DNA of 64,000 nt from Symsagittifera roscoffensis (taxonomy: Eukaryota; Xenacoelomorpha; Acoela; Convolutidae). The number at the start of each line of letters is the position of its first letter. Position 1 is the stretch's first letter. The notes beneath the pieces are model-generated. The model did no database searches. It worked only from the letters and a program-made list of their open reading frames with translations, and had not been told where the DNA came from. Made by a program: the position numbers and the translations under genes. Below are positions 55,392 through 64,000 of this stretch, piece by piece. The stretch covers positions 17,735,872-17,799,871 of the forward strand of contig NC_087068.1 in the NCBI RefSeq assembly GCF_963678635.1, read 5' to 3'.

Positions 55392-55941
55392 AAGCCTGGG
55401 AAGAGATCGTGATTAGCTCCGATGACGAAGAGGCACTGTTGAAGCAGATCGCGGTGTCAAATGCATCTGGGTCTGGTACTTCGAAGGCGAAGAACACGAG
55501 GTGAGCAGGTGGCTCAGTGGGGAATTCTAGAGTCTTGAGTCTTGAGAAGGAAGGGGGCTCGAGGGTGAACTCGGATGAAATCTGGGTTCACCGAAAAGAA
55601 ATTTTAACAAATGAGATATTGTTATTAATATGTTATATCTATTATATAAATCAAAATGCTGCATGATAAGTTTCTGATCGAATAGGGCAAAAGAAATTTT
55701 AAATTACTAGCTTAAAAGCGGAAATCCACAGGTGCAGGTGTGTGCAGATTTTGATTGCTGTTTAGCGATAGTGTGAAAATTTTACATGGTTGTAAATTTT
55801 GGGGTGTAGATAAACTTAAGTCTGCTGCAAACTTCTGTAAATGACCACTGGCACTGTATCTTGAGTAACACTCGGGTTCCTGGGGATTCACTGACAAACG
55901 GCAGCACGCGATGAGGACATCGATCTTGAGTCCGGGGAGTA
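55392..55941 (+). other. Element C 3' untranslated region and putative polypurine tract
   Basis: Noncoding. It ends with GAGTCCGGGGAGTA directly before the 3' LTR, as in A2. Confidence 0.7.
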
Positions 55942-56820
55942 TGTGCCAGTCGGTCATATCTGGAAGTTTGACCTTAAGGAACAAGAAAATACGTGGTTTT
56001 GGAATGAAGTTTTATTTTTCAAAAATTCGAATGGAGCCTGTCATGCTCAGTTTTCTCGCGACAACTGAAAACATAAAATAAAAAAGAGAACGACCGACTT
56101 GACAATTGCGGGAAAGTGACAGAAAAACAGCGTGAAATTGCTATTCGCAATTTCCAAGACAATAATAAAAACCACCAGAGTAGAGCTGTCCTATCTTGAT
56201 ATAGGAGACAGTGATTACAAAAGAAGATCGGAATCTAGCTGAACCAGAGTGAGCCATCGGTGGAAAGGTGGACAACCGAAGTGTCCCAATGGTCCAGAAC
56301 CAAAACTCCGTTCTTGAGATAAAACTTGTTCGATTAGAACTTATTGAATCAAACTTAATTCCCCGATCATTCTCAAGTTGCTTACTAATTTAGTTACCTC
56401 TAGTTCTCAAGTGTGCTGCTATATAAGTACCTAATTTATTTTCCCGAGTGTGTTTTATGATTGTTATGTTGAGATAAGGCGAGTTTTAGGTTGATCCATC
56501 TGAAATGGATCAAAGTTCCACTGTCTAATAAAAAGTAACTTAACGGATTGTTCCGACCCTGTTTTTAATAGCGTTCGTGTATTTTGGGTATCTCGAGACC
56601 TAAGTATGGGGACGTTCTTATTATCTAGAGTGGGGGGATATTTTGGTAGTGGCCCTTAAGCTGAAACGGGTTCTAGTCTCATGTCGCAAGCGAGACGGAT
56701 TGGCTCCGACCGTTTTGAGGTAGAAAAACACAAGAGATAGTGTCCCTGACTCGTGAGCCAATATTTATAGGGCCTATTTTTCTTAAGCCTCATATGTGAC
56801 CGAAGTAGGCGGCTGTTACA
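55942..56820 (+). repeat. Element C 3' LTR
   Basis: 879 bp, from TGTGCCAGTCGG to GGCTGTTACA, about 95 percent identical by eye to 35,089-35,969. TATATAAG at 56,420, hairpin 56,491-56,513 and AATAAA 56,527-56,532 mark likely promoter and 3'-end signals. Confidence 0.92.
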
Positions 56821-57329
56821 CCGAAATAAGACACAACAACATTAGTTGCGATAGCGAGAACGACGAAAATTGTGATTGGAAAACAACAACAAAAAACAGA
56901 AGTAACAGAGACCGCTCCGAGTTGCAACTATTGTGTCGCTACAATAGTTGCAAGGCCGTTGCGAACAACGGTGAAGGGTGGAAAACAGCCTTCCGGAAGG
57001 AGAATAAGAGTCTTATTTCCCCGGATTCAGGAATCCGGAGGGGTCTCGGGATTTGGACTGAAACTGTTTTACATAACTTTTAGCTTCCCTATTATGCCCT
57101 GAATTGAATTTCATTAACATCTGAATTCATTTTGCTAGGATGAGAAGCTAGGAGTTGGGGGGAAGGGTTGATCCATCTTCGATGCAGATGATGATTTTTA
57201 TCTACTGAACAAAAACAATAATAATATAATAAATAGTAGTAGCCCTGTTTTTAGAAGTGACCTCGTGGTCTGGGGATACTGAGACCCAGCCATGAGCTCA
57301 CTATTTCTGCATGTAATCTAGTTAATTTG
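56821..57329 (+). repeat. A2 3' LTR, part 2 of 3
   Basis: Continues the LTR after element C and aligns with 59,913-60,440 of the A3 LTR. It includes GCAACTATTGTGTCGCTACA and the GGTTGATCCATC stretch shared with the C LTR. Confidence 0.9.
57317..57329 (+). repeat. PLE target-site duplication, left copy
   Basis: TCTAGTTAATTTG is repeated exactly at 59,291-59,303. Confidence 0.85.
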
Positions 57330-57416
57330 TTAAGATTCTCATACGAGGTACACAAGGATGAGACACCCCTACGACCTGTACTATCACTTCCCGGCAGCTC
57401 GTATGAGAATCTTAAC
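57329..57416. repeat. 19-bp inverted repeat at the PLE 5' end
   Basis: Arms 57,329-57,347 and 57,398-57,416 are exact complements around a 50-bp loop. The left arm is an inverted copy of coding sequence, a 5' inversion of the kind made by template switching during target-primed reverse transcription. Confidence 0.85.
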
Positions 57417-58967
57417 AAAATGCTTGCAAAGTTTTTTGACAACATCGATGGAGCAAATATAGAAACCAATACTAAAGAGGCTAGAGAAAAAATAGAAAAC
57501 ATTGCTCTAGATCCGGATGAAACCATAATATCTCTTGATGTGAAAAGTTTGTACACCAACGTTCCCCTGAAGGAGGCAATTGAAATTGCTTTACAGAAGC
57601 TGTACAGCCAGGAGTCTCCTCCTGAAATTCAAAGAGCAACCATGAAAAGGCTTTTGAATATGGCGGTCAGCAAAGTATATTTCAAGTGTAATGATTCATG
57701 GTATGTACAAGTTGATGGTTTAGCAATGGGCGCGTCCCTCGCTGTAATTCTGGCAAACTTATGGCTGAAAGAATACGAATTTGCTCTGCGACAACAAATA
57801 CCGGTGGGAACGGGGGTACAGCAAATTAATGACAAAAACGGCTTGTGCCCATGTTGCAGCAGGAAAGTCACATATAGATCAAAGGGGGTTGAATGCGAGA
57901 GTTGCCGAAACTGGTATCATCTAAAATGCGGAAAAATATCCGATGACGTATAAGCATCAATAACCGCGATAGTCTGGTACTGTGAAAGCTGCTGCCGAGC
58001 TAAGAACAAGGAGAAGGATACTCCCCAGGTGAAATTGTTCCTCAGGTATGTGGATGACATTGTTAGAACAGTCAGAGGGGAGCCGAGTTGTCTTCTCGAT
58101 GCCGCCAATTCTCTTCATCCAAATTTGCAGTTCACTCTAGAGAAAACTAATTCGGAGGGGAATTTGCCGTTCCTGGATTTGAACATAAATGTATCGCAGG
58201 ATAGGCGTGTAACTTCCAGTTGGTATCAAAAACCAACAGATACAGGGACTATACTGAACTATAGAAGCTGCGCCCCAACTCAGTATAAGCGTAGTGTTAT
58301 CCAAGGCACTGTACACAGGGTTTTTAGGAGTACATCTAGCTGGGAGCAATTTGATAAGGCTATGGAAACTAATAGGGCGCAATGGCTGACAAATCAGTAC
58401 CCTGAAAACTGGTCCGCAAAGGTGGCTTCAGACGCCTTGTGCAAGATCATCGAGGGTAAAGGCAAGCCCCTGGATAGTGACAGGGGTTTGTCAGTTCAAT
58501 CACCAAAGGATGAGAAGCCCCCAATGCTGATGGTGCAATATAGAGGTAACCAGAACCAATATTTTGCTAACAGGTTACGAAAATTAACGAACGTTCAAGT
58601 GGTTTTCACCACAAGAAAACTACAATCATGTTTACCATCACTGAAGTCAGCATTTTCTAATGACCTCAAGTCAAGAGTGGTTTATAAACTGTCATGTAGT
58701 GGATGCACTTCCACCTATGTCGGACAAACTGTTCGACATTTGACCACTAGAATTGAGGAACATAAGAAAGCAGACTCACCGGTAGGCCTCCACCTTCAGC
58801 AATGCCAACTTGAGGGAAATAGCGCAGATCTTAGTTGGGAAATTATAGATAGGTCAAACAACCAAACAAAATTGCTAACACTAGAGGCAATACATATCAG
58901 GAAAGAGAAACCGGGCTTGAACACGCGCGATGAGTTTAGGAGCAGGGAGTTAACACTGAAAATTTAG
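57348..58967 (+). pseudogene. PLE reverse transcriptase with PHD-like finger and GIY-YIG endonuclease
   Basis: Open stretches 57,327-57,953 and 58,029-58,967 are in the same phase with one interruption between them. The RT begins KDETPLRPVLSLPGSSYENL and has motif A SLDVKSLYTNVP, motif B DGLAMGASLAVILANLW and motif C LRYVDDI. Between motifs B and C lies an insert with CPCCSRK, CESCRNWYHLKC and a following WYCESC, the C4-H-C3 spacing of a PHD finger. The C-terminus is GIY-YIG: CSGCTSTYVGQTVRHLTTRIEEH with a downstream Glu in LEAIHIRKEKPGLN. GIY-YIG cuts the target and RT primes on it. PHD fingers bind histone tails and are known in ORF1 of CR1-type LINEs; inside a PLE RT the position is unusual. 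Confidence 0.82.
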
Positions 58968-59290
58968 TCCCAAAATATTTTTGGTTTTTTATTCAAAACG
59001 TACATGTCTAAATCGAAATTATGACTCAGAAACTTCCAGACAAATTAATTTTAAAATGTTTAATTAATTTTAGAGGTTAAAAGTATTTTAATCTTAATAG
59101 TAATTTAGAGGTCAACTGTGATTGGCTAATTTTTTATCATGATGGTTTAGAACCAAATTGTATGTGATTTATTGTAAATAACATTTGTAAATTGATGTTT
59201 TATTGTCATTTAGAGTAGTTTATTGTAAAAATCCTGACGATGCACATAGTTGCGAAAACGTTTGAAATTTACTTTTTAGCAAAAATTTCT
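58968..59290 (+). other. PLE 3' untranslated region
   Basis: AT-rich with several TTTATTGTAAA stretches and a terminal CGATGCACATAGTTGCGAAAA-like block. No gene seen. Confidence 0.7.
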
Positions 59291-59485
59291 TCTAGTTAAT
59301 TTGAGTGTTTTGACCGAAGCCGAAAGCAGTAACGTTTTTGTCGACCCGATGTTAGAAAGACCACCAAAAGAACTGGCTTGGTAGAGACGGTGAAAAACAT
59401 GTAGAGCTCTGTTTAGACGTTAGCCAGTCGTCTTAGAACTTAGCTTTATTTTCCGTCGATATGTATCTTCCGGGCGAATGTTACA
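59291..59485 (+). repeat. A2 3' LTR, part 3 of 3 (with right PLE target duplication 59,291-59,303)
   Basis: Ends CGGGCGAATGTTACA, the same end as the A3 LTR. The three parts sum to about 916 bp against 927 bp for the A3 LTR. Confidence 0.88.
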
Positions 59486-59695
59486 TGTAACGATTGTAGC
59501 GACACAATCGTTACAACTCGGAGCGGTTTCTGACAATTTCCAGTTATCTGTCGTTATTTCTTTCGTAGTCGTTTCTACTGCAACTATTGTTGTTCTGTTT
59601 TTTTTCTCGTTTTTCTCCAAAATGGCCGTTTCAATCATTTCTCAGAAATTTGACATCACAATTCGAAATCTTGAAAATTAAATTTTCCAGAATAT
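59486..59695 (-). repeat. Inverted fragment of a family A LTR
   Basis: Read on the minus strand, it matches the middle of the LTR: AAATTTCTGAGAAA, GAAACGGCCATTTTGG, CTCCGAGTTGTAACGATTGT (compare 59,860-60,030). It fills the gap between the A2 3' LTR and the A3 5' LTR. Confidence 0.8.
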
Positions 59696-60622
59696 TGTGA
59701 CATTCGACCAGAATGGCCAAAATGCAATTTGCGCAGACTTCGAATTTTTAGCAGTAAGCCTTCCGGATTTGTGGTTATTAAGAACTAAGAACGTTATTGG
59801 AACGATTGGCCAAACGGTGAGGGCTAGAATATTCCGGTATTTTTAAATTTCAAAAATTCGAATTATGACGTCATATTTCTGAGAAACGTCAGAAACGGCT
59901 ATTTTGGCTAAAACGAGAAAGAAGAACACGAGAACAACATTATCTGCGATAGCGAACAGGACGAAAATCGAGATTAAAAACGACAACGAATTACAGAGTA
60001 GCAGAGAACACTCCGAGTTGCAACTATTGTGCCGCTACAATAGTTGCAAGGCCGTTGCGAACAACGGTGAAGGGTAAGAAACCAGCCTTCTGGATTAGGA
60101 GGAAATCAAGATTAACGAGCTTGATTCAGCGGATTCGTCAATCCGGAAGGGTAAAGGAACTGAAACTTTTAACCTGCCACGTAAACTTTTAGCATCCTGT
60201 CATGTCCTGACTTGAATTTAATTGATATTTGGATTAGTTTTAACAAGGATGAGGTGCTAGGAGTTGGAGGGGGGGGAAAGGGTTGATCCATCTTCGATGG
60301 AGATGATGATTTTTATCTACTGAACAAAAACAATAGTAATATAATAAGTAGTAGCCCTGTTTTTAGGAGTGACATCGTGGTCTGGGGATACTGAGACCCA
60401 GCCATGAGCTCACTATTTGCATGTAATTAAGTTAATTTGAGCGTTCTGGTCGAAGCCGGAGAACAGTGACGTTTTTGTCGACCCGATGTTGGAAAGACCA
60501 CCGAAAGTACTGGCTTGGTAGAGACGGTGAAAAGCATGCAAAGCTCTGTTTAGACGTTAGCCAGTCGTCTTAAGACTTAGTTTTGTTTTCCGTCGATATG
60601 TATCTTCCGGGCGAATGTTACA
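59696..60622 (+). repeat. A3 5' LTR
   Basis: 927 bp from TGTGACATTCGACC to GCGAATGTTACA. It aligns with the three pieces of the A2 3' LTR. It contains a TATAATAAG stretch near 60,340 and several CCGGAAGGGT or CCTTCCGG motifs. Confidence 0.9.
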
Positions 60623-60634
60623 TACATGTTTTTA

Positions 60635-60649
60635 TGGCGCTCCTGGGTG
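60635..60649 (+). promoter_or_regulatory. A3 primer-binding-site candidate
   Basis: TGGCGCTCCTGGGTG 12 bp after the LTR end, the same as in element C (35,981-35,995). Confidence 0.6.
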
Positions 60650-63596
60650 TTATTCTTTTTAACATCATGACCGGCGGAACCGTTAACAAGCACTCCGCGC
60701 CGAGCGGATGCTCACATTAACGCCCTTAATAGGCCTAAACCGCCGGGGCGGAAGGGTAGTTCGGAACGCGGAAGCCTTCCGGATTACCGTGAATAGTTTT
60801 TTAACCTAGTTAAGACCGAAAATTCATGAACCAGGAAGGGTGGGGGGAATCGCGAACCCTTCATCCCCTGAGTGGTTTGTGACCAAAAACACTTAAAGAT
60901 ATAAGTAAAACCAAACAAAAAGTAGTATAGTACCCAAGAAAAACAAAAAACATAAAAAATAACCGAAAAAACCAAAAACAGTAAAAAAAGTAAAAAATCA
61001 GTAGAAATCATCCCCCCAGACAAGATGTGATCCAACCCCCCCGTTTGTTGTTGATAGATATATTGTTGTTACAGGCATTTATATCAGTCAGGATTGTTAC
61101 GATCAGTTTTGTAGCCCGTTTGTGAGGCTTGTACTGTAGGGTTATTTGAGCATTTAAGCACGTTAATGATAAATTGCGCTCAATCCGGAAGGGTCAGCTG
61201 ATTTGCGCTCAATTCGGAAGGGTCTTGGGTGAAGACCGATCCGGCAAGCAGTACAAGGAGCAACAAGAAGAGGCTCAACGACGACAACAATCGACTGTTG
61301 GGTATCGTTAACAAGTTTTGTAGCCCTTTTGGTACAAAAATTAAGATAGTAATCTGTGGGGGGCTCGACAGTGCTGCACTGTAGTGACCCTTCACCGAAC
61401 TGCGAATATCCGAGTTAAGCACCTTAATTCGGATATTAAGGAAACCCGGAGGGGTATAGTATTACTAATATTATTATTTATATAGCCTATATTAATAGTC
61501 TTATATCGTTTTTCAGTGAAAAACAACGAAAACAGACCGGTTTTTAGGGTCAAAATAGCGATATTTTGATCCCCCTACAAGTCGCGATTTTTGAGATATC
61601 GATATTTTTTGAAACGGAAAAAAGCGCTGAGTTAGTGTGTTACATCGTAACTGCACTACCATAATAGATCGAACCGGTTAAGTTAAGTTCGAAGGTGGTT
61701 GGAACTATTTTGGTACCGAAAACTGAAATTTCGTGATTTTTGAGAAAACGGAACACTATAAGTTTAGAAAATTTTTTGAAATTTTTGAGTTACGACAGTA
61801 AAAATAGTTTTTCGGACAACTTCCACTAGTGAATCTACGAGTTTTAAAACCCGCTACCCGAAAGCCTTCCGGGTTGCAGAGAAATCGAACATAACGTGTT
61901 TGATTTGGTGGATTCATCAATCCGGAGGGGTCCAGGTAGCATAGTTTTTCGCAAATTTTTTCTACAAAAGCGTTTTAGATCGGGTCTTTTGCATTGAACG
62001 AGAAGAGTATAGGCCTTCTGAGCTCGGATCAATAATTTTTAGGTCGAGAGGACCAGATTTGCGGAAAAAGTTAGGCGGAACCTATAAGAGAGAAAATTTT
62101 TGAGTCTAGAAAAAAGACGTCTTAGTTAATAACTTTGGAACTACTGGGCACATCGAGTTGATCTTGGTACCAATAGATCAGAAATTAGCTGAGCTTACTG
62201 ATAGGGTCAGAAATTTTTCAGAAAAATAAGCGTGAAAATTTTTTGAGATTGTTTTTAGCAAATTCCTCAATTTGGAAGGGTACACCCTTCACGTTTTACA
62301 AAAAATTTTTAGAAGAGCCCTTATAACCCTACGAAAAGGTAATAGCGGTTGAATAAAGTAACTTTAGGCCGTTCTAGACGAAAAGGGAGGACTAAAGGCA
62401 CAGCAAAAGCTTAATCGAGCAGAAGTTAGGCCAGCGATAAGACCCTTCACCGTTAGTGTGAATTGTCAAATAAGAGGCTTAACTTCAATCCGGAAGGGTC
62501 TAGGAAGGTAGTACATACCCTTCCCAGTTAATTGAAAGGGCATAATTGCATCGGAGAACGTATCCGGAGGGGTATAGGTTGAAAAAAGGAAATCTCCGAA
62601 AAGCCACTTTTACAAAACCGGAGTGCTCCCAATCCGGAGGGGTCAAAGATTTTTCAAGTTAGGAGGGGTCCGAATCCGGAGGGGTCTTATAGTTGCTAAT
62701 TTGGAGGGGTCCAAATCCGGAGGGGTCTTATATTAACCAACTCAGAGGGGTCCCAATCCGGAAGGGTCTAGACTTTGTTAGTCCGGAAGGGTCCAATTTG
62801 TGCCAATCCGGAGGGGTATTATTTTATTAAGGACTTAGGTAGACGAAAGAAAGACTAAAAAGTGAGAGGTATTAGGTTATTAACACACAGGTTAGGTATC
62901 AGTGACTGCACTGGTAACTTGCCTTTCAATAAGAACCAGAATAATACAAAACAAGTCCGAACTCGGATATTCGCGACACTAAGTCTAAATTAAAAAGAGC
63001 GTGATTCATTGGTGTGGATTGAAACATAATACGTTTTTGGGAAAAGTGACTGCCCTGAGGATTTTAGTAGGTCTAGCTCGGGCAGTCCGAAGGCAGATAG
63101 GTAACACAGTACTCGGTGGGTGCGATAAACGCCCACTTGAGAAAATTACTGCCTTCAAAGTTTTGTCTGTTTGGTGCAGCACCGAGCAGGGAAAGCTTTT
63201 TCTTTAAAAGACAGGTTCGACTATTGTACTGCGACCGACTAAGAGTACAAGACACATACGTTTTTTTTATATATACATTCATATTGTGTCAATATATATT
63301 TTTGTTTTTGATTTTAAATCAACGTAAACTGTGCTTGATTGGGTAGTGAATACACTATCTTTTAAATTGACTGATAACATCATATTGTGCTAATTTCCAA
63401 ATCTTTGGACCGATAATCGGTTAGTGTGAATAAATTTTATACAAACTGTACTCTAATAACATACAGGGATTCTTGGTCACTATTTAATAGAATCTTGTGG
63501 AATTTATTGTGTTGTGTCATTATTATTGTTAATAAAACTATAAGGTCTCTAGCAATCGAGTTAAGTGTATAGGCATTAGAAAGTGACAAATAGAGA
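60650..63596 (+). other. A3 leader, about 2.9 kb, noncoding
   Basis: It contains dispersed AATCCGGAGGGGT/AATCCGGAAGGGT motifs in both LTR-proximal and gag-proximal parts, and a single macro-unit equivalent to those amplified in A1 (from about 62,440). A 21-bp imperfect palindrome lies at 63,168-63,188. I see no gene in it; the short open frames are AT-rich noise. Confidence 0.75.
62615..62820 (+). repeat. Degenerate 25-bp repeat precursor in A3 leader
   Basis: About seven spaced, diverged copies of AATCCGGAGGGGTC, the reverse complement of the A1 minisatellite core. It is not a regular array here, so it resembles the precursor of the A1 arrays. Confidence 0.75.
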
Positions 63597-64000
63597 ATGA
63601 GTCTAGACAAGTCAAGGATACCAAAACGAGGTAATAGCTCTAGAAAATTCATACCTGAAAAGCAAAGAAAAACGATGACTGATCCTTTTGTGGATTGGAT
63701 CAAGCGATCCCGGTCTGATAAAAAGGGGACGGTTTCAGGCAGAATGGTTGAAACGAGAAGTCAGAAGACCTCAGAAGAGCAAAGAGAACTGTTAGAAGTG
63801 GAGGTCAATACAGACCATACCATGAATGACAACCAGGAAGTAAATGGACTGGAAGGGAGGGGCAGAAGGCTGGCGAGTGAATCTACCCCGGTAGAACAAG
63901 GCCATGATTTTGCCACTTCCACCGGGACATTGGATCGAGAAGAGATGTCGGAACTGTCCGACATCTCAACTGAAGTAGCGGCAACTAGAAGATCTCCGAC
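63597..64000 (+). CDS. A3 gag N-terminus (partial, runs off the window)
   Basis: The ATG at 63,597 begins MSLDKSRIPKRGNSSRKF and stays open to the end (about 134 residues). A second methionine begins MVETRSQKTSEEQRE, a start like the MVNTRSN of element C. The later part STPVEQGHDFATSTGTLDRE matches A1 gag (9,571-9,915). The basic N-terminus may bind RNA or membranes. The upstream leader supports this as the gag start. Confidence 0.8.
   Translation, partial: MSLDKSRIPKRGNSSRKFIPEKQRKTMTDPFVDWIKRSRSDKKGTVSGRMVETRSQKTSEEQRELLEVEVNTDHTMNDNQEVNGLEGRGRRLASESTPVEQGHDFATSTGTLDREEMSELSDISTEVAATRRSP

Larger units (their letters stand above)
35089..56820 (+). mobile_element. Ty3/gypsy-type LTR retroelement C, 21.7 kb between LTR ends
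   Basis: Two LTRs (881 and 879 bp, TGT...ACA) flank a long repeat-rich leader, a gag-protease gene, an incomplete pol and the accessory cassette. By eye the LTRs are about 95 percent identical, so the insertion is not recent, though no clock is available. The interrupted host LTR resumes at 56,821. A short CCG is seen on both flanks, shorter than the usual 4-6 bp target duplication, so the exact site is uncertain. Broken, several breaks. It is younger than A2, into whose LTR it inserted. Confidence 0.93.
57330..59290 (+). mobile_element. Penelope-like element with GIY-YIG endonuclease, 5'-truncated
   Basis: It lies inside the A2 LTR between 13-bp target duplications. It encodes a PLE-type reverse transcriptase with a GIY-YIG domain at the C-terminus. 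The element begins within the RT N-terminal region, so it is 5'-truncated, and a 19-bp inverted repeat marks its 5' end. The 3' end has a CCTGACGATGC...GCGAAAACGTTT block like that of other PLEs. The coding part has one interruption. It postdates A2. Confidence 0.9.
18370..59485 (+). mobile_element. Ty3/gypsy-type LTR retroelement, family A copy A2 (left part missing; 3' LTR split by nested insertions)
   Basis: On the plus strand: pol pieces from 18,370, RT to RNase H (19,836-21,995), integrase (22,396-23,752), macro domain (to 24,765), noncoding spacer, accessory cassette (25,124-34,025), 3' untranslated region, and an LTR beginning at 34,864. That LTR is interrupted by element C (35,089-56,820) and a PLE (57,330-59,290) and ends at 59,485. 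Without the insertions A2 is about 17.4 kb here, and no 5' LTR or complete gag is present. Broken, around ten or more breaks. It is older than both insertions it hosts. Confidence 0.9.
59696..64000 (+). mobile_element. Ty3/gypsy-type LTR retroelement, family A copy A3 (right part outside window)
   Basis: A 5' LTR, PBS candidate, long leader and the opening of gag are in their expected order on the plus strand. The gag start is open to the window edge, so no break is visible in the short coding part seen. The remainder is outside the window. Confidence 0.9.

Noticed and set aside
60784-61035. Small hydrophobic protein on the minus strand
   Set aside because: It comes from an A-rich stretch of the A3 leader (many AAAAAC runs) and has no counterpart in A1.

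Overview
The window is a stack of retroelements, and I see no host gene in it. The DNA is eukaryotic. It holds three copies of one very large Ty3/gypsy-type LTR retroelement family (called A1, A2 and A3 here), one copy of a sister family (called C), and a Penelope-like element (PLE) with a GIY-YIG endonuclease. GIY-YIG PLEs together with oversized gypsy elements suggest an animal genome, most likely a marine or other invertebrate. The species cannot be fixed from this sequence.

Layout. 1-16,264 is A1 on the minus strand: the start of an accessory region at the left edge, then pol and gag, then a leader of about 6 kb made of about five tandem macro-units with a 25-bp minisatellite. 16,265-18,369 is a second, nearly identical but shorter copy of A1's gag-protease stretch. 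From 18,370 A2 runs on the plus strand: shuffled protease/RT pieces, then RT, RNase H, integrase, a macro domain, and about 9 kb of accessory genes to 34,025. A2's 3' LTR starts at 34,864 but is split twice. Element C (35,089-56,820, 21.7 kb between LTR ends) sits in it, and a PLE (57,330-59,290) sits further along. The LTR ends at 59,485. A 210-bp inverted LTR fragment follows, then the 5' LTR of A3 (59,696-60,622), whose leader and gag run off the right edge.

The noteworthy system is the accessory cassette. In family A the integrase is followed by an acidic linker and a macro domain resembling TARG1/OARD1. After a noncoding spacer with splice-like signals come a coiled-coil protein, an SGNH (GDSL) hydrolase, a second protein with SGNH-like features, a large protein of unknown fold, and another large protein with a conserved Cys/His cluster. 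Element C, with diverged proteins and unrelated leader repeats, keeps the cassette from the SGNH region onward in the same order. I see no envelope protein. The elements look like fossils with several breaks each, but the shared gene order says the cassette was kept as a working unit.

Other features shared by the families are long repeat-rich leaders (25-bp units in A, 14-bp units in C), a common primer-binding-site candidate, and copies of the putative polypurine-tract sequence inside pol.
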